Assembly (NCBI GenBank): GCA_041624435.1 | Contig: JBFJVB010000003.1 | Location: 1 to 64,000 of the forward strand | Direction of reading: 5' to 3' | DNA from: Oceanococcus sp041624435 | GTDB taxonomy: Bacteria; Pseudomonadota; Gammaproteobacteria; Nevskiales; Oceanococcaceae | DNA length: 64,000 nucleotides | Part shown: one piece after another, positions 1 through 8,751 of the stretch | Layout of the letters: each line of letters begins with the position of its first letter | Numbering within the stretch: position 1 is the first letter of the stretch | Translations under genes and position numbers: made by a program | Notes under the pieces: generated by a model | The model's database searches: none | The model's input: the letters and a program-made list of their open reading frames with translations, nothing else | What the model was told of the DNA's origin: nothing

Positions 1-534
1 GCGCGCGGCAAGGCAGTGAAAAGCAACCTCACCGACAACGAGTCGGCCAAAATGAGCACCAGCCACGGGGGGACTTCAGGGCTATAACGGACTGGCGCAG
101 GCTGTGATCAACGCAGACAGTGGCTTCCACAGCAAGCAAACCCTGGACGAACTCAAAGCACGAGGCGTGGAGGCTTACGTGGCCGATCGCGACATGCGCC
201 AGCGCGATGAGGCGTTTGATCGCCGCGATCGACACAAGACCCGCCACCGCCAGGAGCGGCAACGCGAAGCAAGCAAAGCCTTTCCGCCCGAGCCGGTGAT
301 TGTCAGCCTTAAGGATTTTGTCTTTGAGCCGCTCGCCGGCACCTGCCAGTGCCCGGCGGGGCCATATACAGCCAACGCCTAGGCACCGTGGAACCCGTCT
401 TCGGTCATCACCGCCTTCACGGCCGCGACCGCTTCACCCTGCCCGGTCGAAGCAAGGTCCGCGCCCAATGGCCGCTGTACTCTTTGGTGCACAACATCGG
501 CAAGCTGCACAGCAGCGGGAAACTGGCCGCATGA
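1..534 (+). pseudogene. IS1182-type transposase remnant (partial)
   Basis: This is the decayed C-terminal part of a DDE transposase, cut by the window start. The first frame reads up to SAKMSTSHG near base 70, the motif before the catalytic region in IS1182-type transposases. The frame then shifts, reads GYNG, and jumps to DSGFHSKQTLDELKARGVEA (from about 116), so roughly 40 codons between these blocks seem to be missing. The reading ends at 382, but the family's terminal block (YSQRLGTVEPVFGHH, then SLVHNIGKLH) continues in another frame from about 349 to 534. At least two frameshifts and one internal deletion make it non-functional. The right end of the element probably lies near 600-640. 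Family assignment is from motif memory. Confidence 0.8.
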
Positions 535-696
535 GGGGCCAACAGGGCGAAAAACAGAGCGATATTCCGCCCACAATGGGGCCTGAGCGGGCGATACTGG
601 CGATTACGCCCGTTTTGACAATTCTGAACATCCGGAGTCAATCATGCTGAGACATCCACACAGATTCGATCCGCCCACCACAGAACAGACCCCTGG

Positions 697-2046
697 GTGG
701 GTTTTTCTACAGATTCGTTGGGCGTCATGAGGCAAGAATCGGGTTCAATTTCGTCAATCCGCAGTATCGCCAGATTTTATCTGGCCCGCATGCGTGAACG
801 CCTTTGGCTCAAACCGCTGGTTAGCTGCTTTCTTTCGATTGCCGCAGTTCTCGTGGCTGGACTCTCCGAAAGTTTCGTCACTACGACGCGCTTGCCCGAA
901 GTCAGCGCTAAATCGCTCGAGACATTGCTAACCATCATCTCTGCGAGCATGCTGGTGATCGCAATGTTCGCAGTCGGCGCGATGTTGTCTGCATACGCAT
1001 CTGCAAGCAGCACGGCGACCCCCCGCTCGTTCCCTTTGGTTGTGAGTGACGACGTGTCACAGAATGCACTGTCGACATTCATTGGGGCATTTATTTTCAG
1101 CATTGTCGGATTGGTCGCATTGCTGAATGGTTATTACGGCAGCACCGGCAGATTTATCCTGTTTATTGTCACACTGTTTGTCTTTTCCATCGTCGTGCTG
1201 GCGTTTGTCCATTGGGTAGATCGTATCGCCAGATTAGGTCGATTGGGACATACGATTGAGAAAGTGGAGAGTGCTGCAGATGCGGCGTTACAGTTGTGGG
1301 CGGAGCTTCCGACTATGGGCGCCAAGCGGACTGCCGCATCGGATAAAGGGGAGAAATTATTCGCAGGCGAGGTCGGGTACGTCCAGAATATTGACCTATT
1401 CAAGCTTCAGCGGGTTGCCGAGGATTCGGATTGCTTAATAAGCGTATGTGCAACGCCGGGATCATTTGTAACTCCCGACATCCCGATTGCTCTTGTACAG
1501 GGTCAAGGCAAGTCTCGATGCGGCGAGGAGATCATTGCTGCGTTCCTAATCGGCAGAGAACGAACCTTTGAATCAGACCCGCGATACGGGTTGGTCGTAT
1601 TGTCGGAAATCGCCAGTCGGGCGCTGTCCCCTGCCGTGAATGATCCTGGCACGGCGATTGACATCATAGGTTCAATGATTCGACTTTTTGTCAGATGGAC
1701 GACGGCATGTGGAGAACCGAAAGCGGGTCAGGTGCAGTTCGATCGCATTTCCGTACCCGCGCTCGCCATGCGAAGTATGTTTGACGACGCATTTGGAGCT
1801 ATCGCAAGAGATGGAGCGTCATCGGTCGAAGTGGCGGTAAGCTTGCAGAAAGCTTATCTCGCCTTGTCACGCATGGGCATCGACGAAATGACCGCGGCTG
1901 CAGAGGAGCATTCAAAATTGGCCGTTCGTTATGCTGAGAAAGCTTTGCCGCTTGAAGAGGAAGTCAATTTGGTGCGTTCCTTATCACGTGAAGTCAAGCG
2001 CAAGGCGGCTGGCGATGCCCAACCAATCGCAGCAGGTGACGCGTGA
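697..2046 (+). CDS. DUF2254 family membrane protein
   Basis: The 449-residue product matches the DUF2254 family of inner-membrane proteins, whose function is unknown. Four hydrophobic segments lie near residues 40-57, 80-103, 123-145 and 150-172. A soluble region follows with the family-typical stretches DPRYGLVVLSEIASRALSPA and NDPGTAID near residues 285-320. The longest frame opens at a GTG. The ATG at 727 gives a more usual start (MRQESGS), and neither has a convincing ribosome binding site. The gene follows a broken transposase directly and is less GC-rich than the genes after 5 kb, which suggests acquisition with the mobile element. It stands alone, and no promoter is obvious. Confidence 0.85.
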   Translation: MGFSTDSLGVMRQESGSISSIRSIARFYLARMRERLWLKPLVSCFLSIAAVLVAGLSESFVTTTRLPEVSAKSLETLLTIISASMLVIAMFAVGAMLSAYASASSTATPRSFPLVVSDDVSQNALSTFIGAFIFSIVGLVALLNGYYGSTGRFILFIVTLFVFSIVVLAFVHWVDRIARLGRLGHTIEKVESAADAALQLWAELPTMGAKRTAASDKGEKLFAGEVGYVQNIDLFKLQRVAEDSDCLISVCATPGSFVTPDIPIALVQGQGKSRCGEEIIAAFLIGRERTFESDPRYGLVVLSEIASRALSPAVNDPGTAIDIIGSMIRLFVRWTTACGEPKAGQVQFDRISVPALAMRSMFDDAFGAIARDGASSVEVAVSLQKAYLALSRMGIDEMTAAAEEHSKLAVRYAEKALPLEEEVNLVRSLSREVKRKAAGDAQPIAAGDA

Positions 2047-2346
2047 CCCCACTGCCCATTCTTGCTAACGCAAAAACGGGCGTCGCCTCAATCGAGAAGT
2101 GAAATCCGCGAATCTAGATACCGAATCTTTGGTTGCAGGTGGTGTGAGTGAAAAAACAGACCAAGGCAAACTTTGTATTCCCATATTCGCGCATCGTGCT
2201 TGAGCCACTGATGTTCAACAGTGCCCATGCGGCGTAGGCTGTAACCCGGTCGTACGTGCTGTCGCCGTCCGAATCAGGTTCCGTAGCGCCGTGCAGTTGA
2301 CGCTCAACACCACGGTGGGTTCTACCCCGCGACAAAGGAAGGGTTC

Positions 2347-2829
2347 ATGACTACTAAAATTACACAGCTGGCTATCTCTACCGTCTTCCTGGCGCTTTCC
2401 GCCGGCCCCTGCTTCGCTAAACAGCCGGATTCGCCAGGCAACAGTGGAAAGGATAAGACAGAGCATCAGCACAAACATGGGTCGTCTTCGGACGACAGCA
2501 ACAGCATGTATCACGGCTTCTTTAACAGTGAGCGCCAGGCTCTCATCAAAAAACATTATTCTGAAAAAAGAGGCTCTGGTAATTGCCCGCCAGGACTAGC
2601 CAAGAAAAATAACGGCTGCCAGCCACCAGGGCAGGCTAAAAAGTGGCGTAAGGGTCAGCCACTGCCAGCAGACGTTGTCTACCATGATTTGCCGACCACA
2701 TTGTTGCACGAACTTGGCCGCACGCCAGAGGGACAAAAGATTGTGCGGGTTGGGATGGATTTGCTTCTAATTAGTGTCGGCACCGGAATGGTAATCGATG
2801 CTTTGGAAGATCTTGACGACATCTTTTAG
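2347..2829 (+). CDS. Exported CigR/RcnB-like protein
   Basis: A 160-residue secreted protein with a clear signal peptide (residues 1-24, cleavage after CFA). The mature N-terminus is hydrophilic and His/Ser-rich. The middle carries NCPPGLAKKNNGCQPPGQAK (residues 79-98), the hallmark of proteins annotated as CigR family or RcnB-like. The C-terminus has a hydrophobic stretch, DLLLISVGTGMVIDAL, near residues 138-153 that may sit in the membrane. CigR in Salmonella is described as an anti-virulence regulator and RcnB is a periplasmic nickel/cobalt homeostasis factor. Neither role can be assigned here. The start is supported by AAGGAAGG seven bases upstream. It lies in the low-GC patch with no operon partner. 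Confidence 0.75.
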   Translation: MTTKITQLAISTVFLALSAGPCFAKQPDSPGNSGKDKTEHQHKHGSSSDDSNSMYHGFFNSERQALIKKHYSEKRGSGNCPPGLAKKNNGCQPPGQAKKWRKGQPLPADVVYHDLPTTLLHELGRTPEGQKIVRVGMDLLLISVGTGMVIDALEDLDDIF

Positions 2830-3294
2830 CACGCAGCTGGAGGTGTTTTCTGGCTGCAATACAAAAAATGCGCTCAATTCAGAGCATGGTGCCGTTGTGG
2901 CCACACGATCGTTGCACCGGACATTTGGCCCGCTGCCCAGCTTGGCTGCCGCAAAAGCAGGCTTCGCCTCAAACGCACTTGAGCTCAGGCGTTGAATCTG
3001 TGGAATAAGTCCGAGTCGTCAACATGCTCGGCCCTGTACGCGCATGAAACTGAAAATTCGGAGCAGTACGGGGAATGCATGGGCGGAGTATAGGAAGGAC
3101 AAACGCCCTGTTGCTCGTAGCTGACTTTCGGTAAATGCTCGTCGCCAGGCGAACCTGAGGCGTATGCGTGACATGTGATCTGTCCGCGCACGCAGTTTGC
3201 GCTTAATCGGCACTGCGAAGACACCCTGCTGAACGTTTCCGTGATCTCAAGACGAACTGAACCTCACCGCACCTGGCAGAGCAGCACTTGGAAG
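2830..3294. other. Intergenic region without a recognised gene
   Basis: This 465 bp stretch between the CigR-like gene and the transposase remnants has only short overlapping frames on both strands, none with recognisable motifs or good ribosome binding sites. It is probably flanking sequence of the decayed insertion elements. Confidence 0.5.
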
Positions 3295-3455
3295 TCACCC
3301 CTGCAGATGTCGAAAGGCTTGCTGTCGCGGTGGGCCACGTACCGCTGGCCGATAGTAAGCCTGCGGCTCCGCGCCCAGATCCGCCAGGTGATCCAGAATC
3401 GTTCTGATAGCTATCGGATCTTCGATGGCAGCCACGATCTTGACGGCTTCGGCAC
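3295..3455 (-). pseudogene. Transposase C-terminal remnant (possibly IS91-like)
   Basis: On the minus strand a frame reads GAEAVKIVAAIEDPIAIRTI then LDHLADLGAEPQAYYRPAVR and ends at a TGA (3295-3297). The pattern K-I-V-A-A-I-E-[DE]-P-x(2)-I-x(2)-I-L-x-H-L, followed by a Pro/Arg-rich tail, resembles the C-terminus of IS91-like and related transposases. Nothing upstream in this frame is homologous, because it runs directly into the IS256-like fragment in another frame. It looks like the 3' scrap of a second element fused to the first. The family call is tentative. Confidence 0.5.
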
Positions 3456-3689
3456 CGCCAAATCCAAGGCGCCGATACGTGAGCGCACTGTCTTGGGCCT
3501 GTCGCCATTGGCATAGCCCTGACGGGTATTTGTACGCTCATGGCGCTGCGCCTGCAGGTGCCGGTCACGCTTCAGGCGCATCGCCTCGGCCAAATCCGAG
3601 ATCCCTTCTTCTGCGATCAATTCCACCGCAGCCCATGCTCCGTTATCCTGTTCTCGACAGGTCAGCTGTTACTCCTTCTTCGAATTCAT
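3430..3689 (-). pseudogene. IS256-family transposase N-terminal remnant
   Basis: The minus strand from 3689 reads MNSKKE, an in-frame TAA, then EQDNGAWAAVELIAEEGISD, followed by a region containing RTNTRQGYANGDRPKTV and IGALDLAVPK. This is the conserved N-terminal region of IS256-type (MULE superfamily) transposases (ELIAEEG, then GYANG-x-KPKT, then G-x-L-x-L-x-VPK). Only about 80 of roughly 400 residues remain. The in-frame stop and the loss of the catalytic DDE domain make it a pseudogene. Confidence 0.7.
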
Positions 3690-3829
3690 GCCAGTGAATC
3701 TAACGCAGGCATAGCGGGTGGCCTGTCGCTCTTCCGGCTCAGACCAAATTACACAAAGAAGGGTGCACTAACCGCCGCTTCGTTAGCGGCCCTATGCGTT
3801 GGTGGGTCGCCCAAGATAGAAGACTTGAT

Positions 3830-4495
3830 ATGGACAATCACTACGAAAAGACCGTTTTTTTATCCGGCTTATTCGAAAAACCCGACTACCAGGCCAATCG
3901 CCAGTGGAAAGCGCATCAGGAGATGCAGATCAAGTTCCTGCTGTCCAAAGGGCTTGCATCGTCCTGCCATTTTCTTGATGTGGGCTGTGGGCCGATGCGA
4001 CTGGGCGTAAAGGTGATTCCGCTGATCAAGACGGGCTGGTACTACGGCGTTGATATCAATCAAGACACTCTGGATTTAGGGCGAAAGGTGCTTTTGGATC
4101 ACGACGTGAACTCGCAGCGATTCACCCTGATTCAGACAAAAAATTTCGAACTGGATGATGTGGACAAGCCCATCGATATCGCCTTTTCGAATTCTCTATT
4201 CAGTCATCTTTCCCTGAATTCCATTCGCCTGTGCTTGACCAGCGTCAGACGTGTACTCAGCGAAAACGGGGTGTACTACTCAACGTTCTTCAACATTGAC
4301 GAGGCGCTTTGGCCCCGACCTGCCGACCGGAACAAGTGGGGACGTGTTTTTGCAACCTACCCGAACAGCGATCCCTACCACTACTCGGAGCAAATGCTGC
4401 GCGATTTGGCCAAGAACGCTGGCTTTTCCATGGCGCTTGACGATGATTTTGGCCACCCCACCCAGACCATGGCCTGCTTCAGACCATGCTCCTGA
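3830..4495 (+). CDS. Class I SAM-dependent methyltransferase
   Basis: A 221-residue Rossmann-fold methyltransferase. Motif I is FLDVGCGPMRLGVKVIP (near residues 48-64), the acidic residue ending strand beta-2 is in YYGVDINQDTLDLG, and the DIAFSNSLFSHL block follows. The fold family is clear, but the substrate is not. The frame opens at 3794, and the ATG at 3830 (MDNHYEK) is preferred because homologues of this type begin close to the first helix. No strong ribosome binding site is visible at either. It is flanked by transposon scraps and a gene-free stretch, stands alone, and is less GC-rich than the genes after 5 kb, which suggests horizontal transfer. Confidence 0.75.
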   Translation: MDNHYEKTVFLSGLFEKPDYQANRQWKAHQEMQIKFLLSKGLASSCHFLDVGCGPMRLGVKVIPLIKTGWYYGVDINQDTLDLGRKVLLDHDVNSQRFTLIQTKNFELDDVDKPIDIAFSNSLFSHLSLNSIRLCLTSVRRVLSENGVYYSTFFNIDEALWPRPADRNKWGRVFATYPNSDPYHYSEQMLRDLAKNAGFSMALDDDFGHPTQTMACFRPCS

Positions 4496-4977
4496 TGCTG
4501 ATGGCAGGGTCGTTGCCCTGGGCCGGAGCACGGGGTCCTTGCTCGACGATGTTCTGGCGTGCTTCATTCAGTCCGGGCGACTGACGCAGACGCCTTTGGT
4601 ATCCGCATCCTGCATCTGGAGATGACCTGTCTGTTCGGCCCCGAGGCCATCGACTTGGCCAAGCCTGCTGAGGAGTTCTTTCCCCCTCCCGACGAATGCG
4701 AGCCGAGCCGCTTTCCCGGGCCGCAAGCCAGGCCGCTGCGCCGACAGGTAGGCCGTTCAGCACCGGCAGCCACCGCTGCTGTGCCGGCGCCATGTTCGGC
4801 GAAGCGATGGCGGTTGCATGGTCTCTGACGGAATCAACCGCTTCGACCTGCGGTGGATTGCAGCCGGGCATCCGGTCCGCCCGGTGGCGCGCTACGCTAC
4901 ACGCAGCCTGACGGCCTGCGTGGCAAACTGCTGGGCCGACGCCGCGGCGGCGCTGCGGCCAGCCAGGAGTGTGAACG
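4496..4977. other. Intergenic region, possible decayed sequence
   Basis: This 482 bp stretch has no frame I can recognise. Short plus-strand frames (4559-4828 and one ending just before 4980) have amino-acid compositions typical of GC-rich shadows. A minus-strand frame of 208 codons (4479-5105) runs antisense into the lipocalin gene and has no known motif. The base composition returns to GC-rich here, marking the end of the low-GC patch. Confidence 0.4.
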
Positions 4978-5511
4978 ATGCGCGTTGAGGACCTGAAGAC
5001 ATTTTTAGTCACGCTTGCCGCGGCATGCTGGCTTGGTGCCTGTGTGGGCATGCCGGACAAGGTAAGGCCGGTTTCCGGGTTCGAGCTGGATCGGTATCTG
5101 GGCAAATGGTATGAAATCGCCCGGCTGGATCATTCCTTCGAACGCGGTCTGAATCGGGTTTCAGCCGAATATTCACTGCGAAAGGATGGCGGCGTGCAGG
5201 TGATCAACCGGGGCTATTCCAGGACCAAGGCCCGATGGAAAGAGGCGATCGGCAAAGCCTACTTCGTGCGCGAGCCCGACGAGGGCTATTTGAAAGTGTC
5301 GTTTTTTGGTCCGTTTTACGGCACCTATGCAATTTTCGAGCTGGATTTCGATGGCTATGAGTATGCGTTCGTATCCGGGCCCAATCATTCCTATCTCTGG
5401 CTGCTGGCCAGAAGCCCGGTGGTGGAGCCCGAGATTGTGGCGCGTTTCATCGACCGGGCCAGCGCGCTTGGGTTCGATACCGATCAACTGATCTTTGTGG
5501 ACCACGAGTAA
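4978..5511 (+). CDS. blc: Outer-membrane lipocalin lipoprotein Blc
   Basis: A 177-residue bacterial lipocalin. The N-terminus is a lipoprotein signal with lipobox LGAC, so Cys21 should be lipidated. Family motif 1 is present as LGKWYEIARLDHSFERGL (residues 41-58, with the invariant G-x-W). The barrel motifs YLKVSFFGPFYGTYAIFELD and YAFVSGPNHSYLWLLAR match E. coli Blc closely. Blc binds lysophospholipids and fatty acids at the outer membrane and is thought to act in membrane lipid storage or repair. The start is supported by AGGAG nine bases upstream. An acyltransferase-like gene follows 114 bp downstream on the same strand. Confidence 0.93.
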   Translation: MRVEDLKTFLVTLAAACWLGACVGMPDKVRPVSGFELDRYLGKWYEIARLDHSFERGLNRVSAEYSLRKDGGVQVINRGYSRTKARWKEAIGKAYFVREPDEGYLKVSFFGPFYGTYAIFELDFDGYEYAFVSGPNHSYLWLLARSPVVEPEIVARFIDRASALGFDTDQLIFVDHE

Positions 5512-5625
5512 AGTGCGCCACTTGCCCTGCGGCGCGGGGCCTGAGCCCACCCCCAATGGGGGCCGGGGTTTGACCCGCTGCCAAGTTTCCCGAACTCTGG
5601 CGGCTGGGCCATCAGGCGACACGCG

Positions 5626-6333
5626 ATGAACACAGCTTCACAGATCGGGCGCTATTCGGTGGTGATAGTCTTGATGGTGCCCCTTTTGGGTGGCGCCCTG
5701 ATGGTGGCCCCCTTTTCCTCCCAACAGGCCCGGCGCCTGGTGCGCGCCTGGAGCCGGATGACGCTGGCCGTGTTCCAGCTCTCCATCGAGGTGCAATACG
5801 AGACCGGGCGGGAGCAACTGGATCAGGGCGGAATCATCGTCGGCCTGAACCAACAAAGCCTGCTCGACCCCACGGCCGGTTTTGCGGCATGGGATCGTCC
5901 GGTCATGGCGATCTGGAACATCGAATATGCGCTGATTCCCTTCCTGGGCTGGATTTCTTTCATCCTCGGCTGGGTCATCGTGCGTCAAAGTCCCGCACAG
6001 TCCCGACGGCAAATCGGCAAAGCGGCCACGCACGCCGCCAGCGGCGGTCTGGTCTATCTGTCCGCAGAAGGCAAAAGAAGCGCCGATGGCCGCTTGAATC
6101 CGTACAAGAAGGGACCCGTGGTGATGGCGATACAAGCCCAGGCACCTCTTCATCCGGTCTATCTTGTGGGCAGCCGGGCCTGCATGCCACCAGGCACATG
6201 GAAGATCAGGCCGGGAAAAATGACCCTGCGCTATCTATCCGCCATACCGACCGCCGGCCTGAGCTACGCGGACCGCAATGCCGTGCTGCAACGGCTGCGC
6301 ACGGTAGGTGAGCGGGAACACGCACGATGGTGA
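5626..6333 (+). CDS. PlsC-like acyltransferase with altered active site
   Basis: A 235-residue member of the lysophospholipid acyltransferase (PlsC/LPLAT) superfamily, with an N-terminal membrane helix (residues 9-28) and a second hydrophobic segment near 100-118. Block I, normally N-H-x(4)-D, reads GLNQQSLLDP (near 73-82), so the catalytic His is Gln. Block III, normally F-P-E-G-T-R, reads SAEGKRSADG, which keeps the Glu-Gly and the Arg. Block IV appears as PVYLVGSR. In characterised enzymes the His of HX4D is essential, so this protein may be inactive, use another mechanism, or serve as a binding protein. It follows the lipocalin gene, so a phospholipid-related role is reasonable. Confidence 0.8.
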   Translation: MNTASQIGRYSVVIVLMVPLLGGALMVAPFSSQQARRLVRAWSRMTLAVFQLSIEVQYETGREQLDQGGIIVGLNQQSLLDPTAGFAAWDRPVMAIWNIEYALIPFLGWISFILGWVIVRQSPAQSRRQIGKAATHAASGGLVYLSAEGKRSADGRLNPYKKGPVVMAIQAQAPLHPVYLVGSRACMPPGTWKIRPGKMTLRYLSAIPTAGLSYADRNAVLQRLRTVGEREHARW

Positions 6334-6412
6334 CTCCAGCCCGGCAGCCATCGTTCGCACCGCTGCGCGGCCGGGCGGCCGCAATCTAAGGGGGCATCAG
6401 GCCGCAAGCCGG

Positions 6413-7265
6413 ATGACGGGCACTCAAGCCACGCAGGACGATCTGGACCAGCGCCGGTTCGGCTTGCGGTTCAGCATCGCGGCTACGGAAAAGCGCTACC
6501 GCCACCGGCGAAACGAGCAGAACATGCCGGTTTTTCGCCTCACCACGGCGGTGTCGCTCAGCGCCTGGTTGCTGTGTCCGCTGCCCGGATATCCGTGGCG
6601 GCCGGATATTGACTGGATCGGCATCTGGTGGATCGGCTAGGTCCTGATCGCCCCGATGATGGCCCTGGCCCTGCCGCTTTCCTATACCCGCCTGGCACGC
6701 GGGTCTGCGGTCGCGGGTGGATTGGGCCTGACCCTGTCGGTAAGCCCGTTCATGCTGGTTGCGCTCATGGTGGTGGTAGAGCGATTCTGGGCGGCGATGG
6801 CGCAAATCGTGGAGGATCACCAGGGCACCGTGAATGAGTTTGTCGGCGACGGGCTCATGGCGCTGTTCGGTACGCCGCAGCCACTGGCGCCCGAGGTGCC
6901 GGCACGCAGCGCGGTGGAAGCCGCACAGGCCATGCAGGCGAAACTCCCCGACTTGAATGGGCGCTGGCTGCAAGCTGGGCCTGGGCGCGCCGCTGCAATT
7001 GCGGATCGGCAGCAATACCGGCACGGTCAGCGTCGGCCGTTATGGCTCACAGGGCTGCCTGACCTACACGGCCATCGGCATGCAGAGCAATATCGCGGCG
7101 CGCCTGCAATCCCAGTGCAAGCCAGGCGAAATTCTGCTCAGCGATGCCACCTGGCAGCTGGTGCACGACGCCATTGACTGCAGCCCCAGGGGCGAGGTGG
7201 AATGCAAGGGCATCCATTACCAAGTACCGGTCTACTCGCCCAAGGGACCCCCGACGGCAGAGTAG
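6413..7265 (+). pseudogene. Adenylate/guanylate cyclase pseudogene
   Basis: This is a broken class III cyclase. It opens with a cytoplasmic lead and hydrophobic segment (MPVFRLTTAVSLSAWLLC), meets an in-frame TAG at 6638-6640, resumes with two membrane-like segments, and then jumps directly into the catalytic domain at QIVEDHQGTVNEFVGDGLMA near 6801. The first metal-binding Asp block (F-x-D-x-x-G-F-T) is missing. A frameshift lies near 6957-6985. Beyond it the C-terminal half is intact: LQLRIGSNTGTVSVGR, then YTAIGMQSNIAARL with the Asn and Arg of the active site, ending at 7265. One stop, one frameshift and an internal deletion make it non-functional. Confidence 0.8.
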
Positions 7266-7333
7266 CCGGACGCTGTGGCAGACAGGATGGCTTTCCCGTT
7301 GTGCCGTCAACACATCAGCAAGGAGACAGGCCG

Positions 7334-7732
7334 ATGATTCCCAGATTGTCCGGTATCGACCACATTCACGTGTATGTACCTGATCGCGAAGAGGCCGCGC
7401 AGTGGTTCGCGCAGGTGCTCGGATTCCGGGTGATGGAAGGGTTGCGGATCTGGGCCAAGGACGGGGGGCCGCTGACCATTGCAGATGAGTCCGGCTCGAT
7501 CCACCTCGCCCTGTTTGCACGCCGCAACGCCTCGCCATCGACCGCCATTGCGTTCGGCACCGATGCGAAAAACTTCATGCAGTGGAAACTGCATCTGGAA
7601 ACCCGCGGCATCCTCCAGCGTTGCACCGATCATCAGCTCGCCTGGTCGCTGTATTTTTCCGATCCGTATCAGAACAGCTTCGAGATCACCACGTATGAGC
7701 ATCAGGACGTTTCGCGCCTGATGCAGAACTGA
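7334..7732 (+). CDS. VOC (glyoxalase/bleomycin-resistance fold) protein
   Basis: A 132-residue vicinal oxygen chelate protein built from two beta-alpha-beta-beta-beta modules. Module one starts at IDHIHVYVPD with the metal-ligand-position His near residue 8. Module two ends with DPYQNSFEITTYE, placing a Glu at the usual metal-ligand position. Members include glyoxalase I, dioxygenases and antibiotic-binding proteins, and the substrate cannot be told from sequence. The frame is open from 7202, but GGAGA lies eight bases before the ATG at 7334 and the fold begins there. It sits alone downstream of a dead cyclase. Confidence 0.82.
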   Translation: MIPRLSGIDHIHVYVPDREEAAQWFAQVLGFRVMEGLRIWAKDGGPLTIADESGSIHLALFARRNASPSTAIAFGTDAKNFMQWKLHLETRGILQRCTDHQLAWSLYFSDPYQNSFEITTYEHQDVSRLMQN

Positions 7733-7763
7733 GCGTGTCAGCACCAGCGCATCGGCCAGCCGC

Positions 7764-8300
7764 GTGACAGTCGTCAGCGTGCGGGTGCGCCCCTGCGACC
7801 TGCCTGAGGATGCCCTGCTCCAGGCCTATCGCAGGACTGGCGCGTACACCGACAGCTTTGTCGCCCAGCTTCCCGTGTCCGTCCCCTTTTCGGATTACGT
7901 CAGCGCGTTTTACACGACGGCATTGTTCAAGCTGGAACGGCTGATTCTCGAATGGGCGGTGGCCAGACCCTCCAGCGACAGCCAGGCCGCGCAACTGGCC
8001 GCGGGTACGCTCGATCAGTTCGCCGCCTGGATTCTCGAACAACGGGATGACCAACAAATGCTGCTGACGGACTACCGGGGCCGCACTCGATCCTGGCTGA
8101 TGACCCGGCAGATCAGCGCCCCTGCGGGCCCACATACCCGGCTGTACTTCGGCTCCGCCGTGGTGCCCCAAGCCCGGACCGCACGACAGGCCGTGCTGCG
8201 CCGCCCGGCGAGTCGGGTGCTACTGGGTTTTCACCGGGCCTATTCGCGGATGCTGCTCAAGGCCGCCGCCGAGCAGGTGCTCAAGACCATATCGAGATAG
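7764..8300 (+). CDS. Conserved hypothetical protein
   Basis: A 178-residue soluble protein starting at a GTG. I recall similar proteins in marine gammaproteobacteria sharing the pattern SDYVSAFYTTALFKLERLIL then a Ser-Gln-Ala-rich turn, RTRSWL and TRLYFGSAVVP near residue 130. No catalytic motif, signal peptide or membrane helix stands out, and I do not assign a function. A second polar region near 70-100 could be helical. It lies 31 bp after the VOC gene in the same direction, so the two may be cotranscribed, although no good ribosome binding site precedes the GTG. Confidence 0.6.
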   Translation: MTVVSVRVRPCDLPEDALLQAYRRTGAYTDSFVAQLPVSVPFSDYVSAFYTTALFKLERLILEWAVARPSSDSQAAQLAAGTLDQFAAWILEQRDDQQMLLTDYRGRTRSWLMTRQISAPAGPHTRLYFGSAVVPQARTARQAVLRRPASRVLLGFHRAYSRMLLKAAAEQVLKTISR

Positions 8301-8519
8301 ACGGGGACCTCGCCACGGCGACAGCCCGGCTGCGGCATGGTCCTGGCTGCCCCAGGCCCGCACTCTCGGCCATTACGCACGCTGAGTTCGCGGCAGACCG
8401 GCCTGCAAAACCAGCTTGCAGACCCGGTATGGGCGGCCCAGCAAGCCATACAATATACGGTTGAAATACGGTTAACAGGCGCATAAAATTGGTGTGTTGC
8501 TGGCACCGAGGAATCCATC

Positions 8520-8726
8520 ATGGCCAAGAAGATCACTGTAAATCTGCCCGATGATCAGGTAGAGTTTTTGCAGAAACTGGCGAAACAGGAAAACATCACC
8601 TTCACCGATGCACTGCGCCGTTCCATCAGCGCGGAGCAGTTCTTTGTGAATCAGGCCGCGGCCGGTCGCAAAGTCCTGGTGGAAGAGCCTGGCCAGCGTG
8701 TTCGTGAGGTATTGCGTAAGTACTGA
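8520..8726 (+). CDS. Ribbon-helix-helix (CopG-like) DNA-binding protein
   Basis: A 68-residue protein whose first half fits a ribbon-helix-helix domain: a short beta strand (KKITVNLP, residues 3-10), then a helix (DDQVEFLQKLAKQE), a turn (NIT) and a second helix (FTDALRRSISAE). The remaining 25 residues are polar and could bind a partner, as in antitoxins. GAGGA precedes the ATG. No toxin-like gene is adjacent. Instead a small membrane protein follows 25 bp downstream in the same direction. It could be an autoregulator of that pair or an orphan transcription factor. Confidence 0.75.
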   Translation: MAKKITVNLPDDQVEFLQKLAKQENITFTDALRRSISAEQFFVNQAAAGRKVLVEEPGQRVREVLRKY

Positions 8727-8751
8727 TTGGATCGACTCAAGGAGCGAGGCG

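Noticed and set aside
3769..3800. Possible integron attC-like site (CTAACC, then GTTAGCGG, then GCGTTGG) before the methyltransferase
   Set aside because: A 6 bp hairpin (GCCGCT/AGCGGC) is present, but the paired R and L boxes of attC cannot be aligned and no integrase is in view.
4479..5105. 208-codon minus-strand open frame
   Set aside because: Antisense to the well-supported lipocalin gene and GC-rich shadow composition; no recognisable motif.
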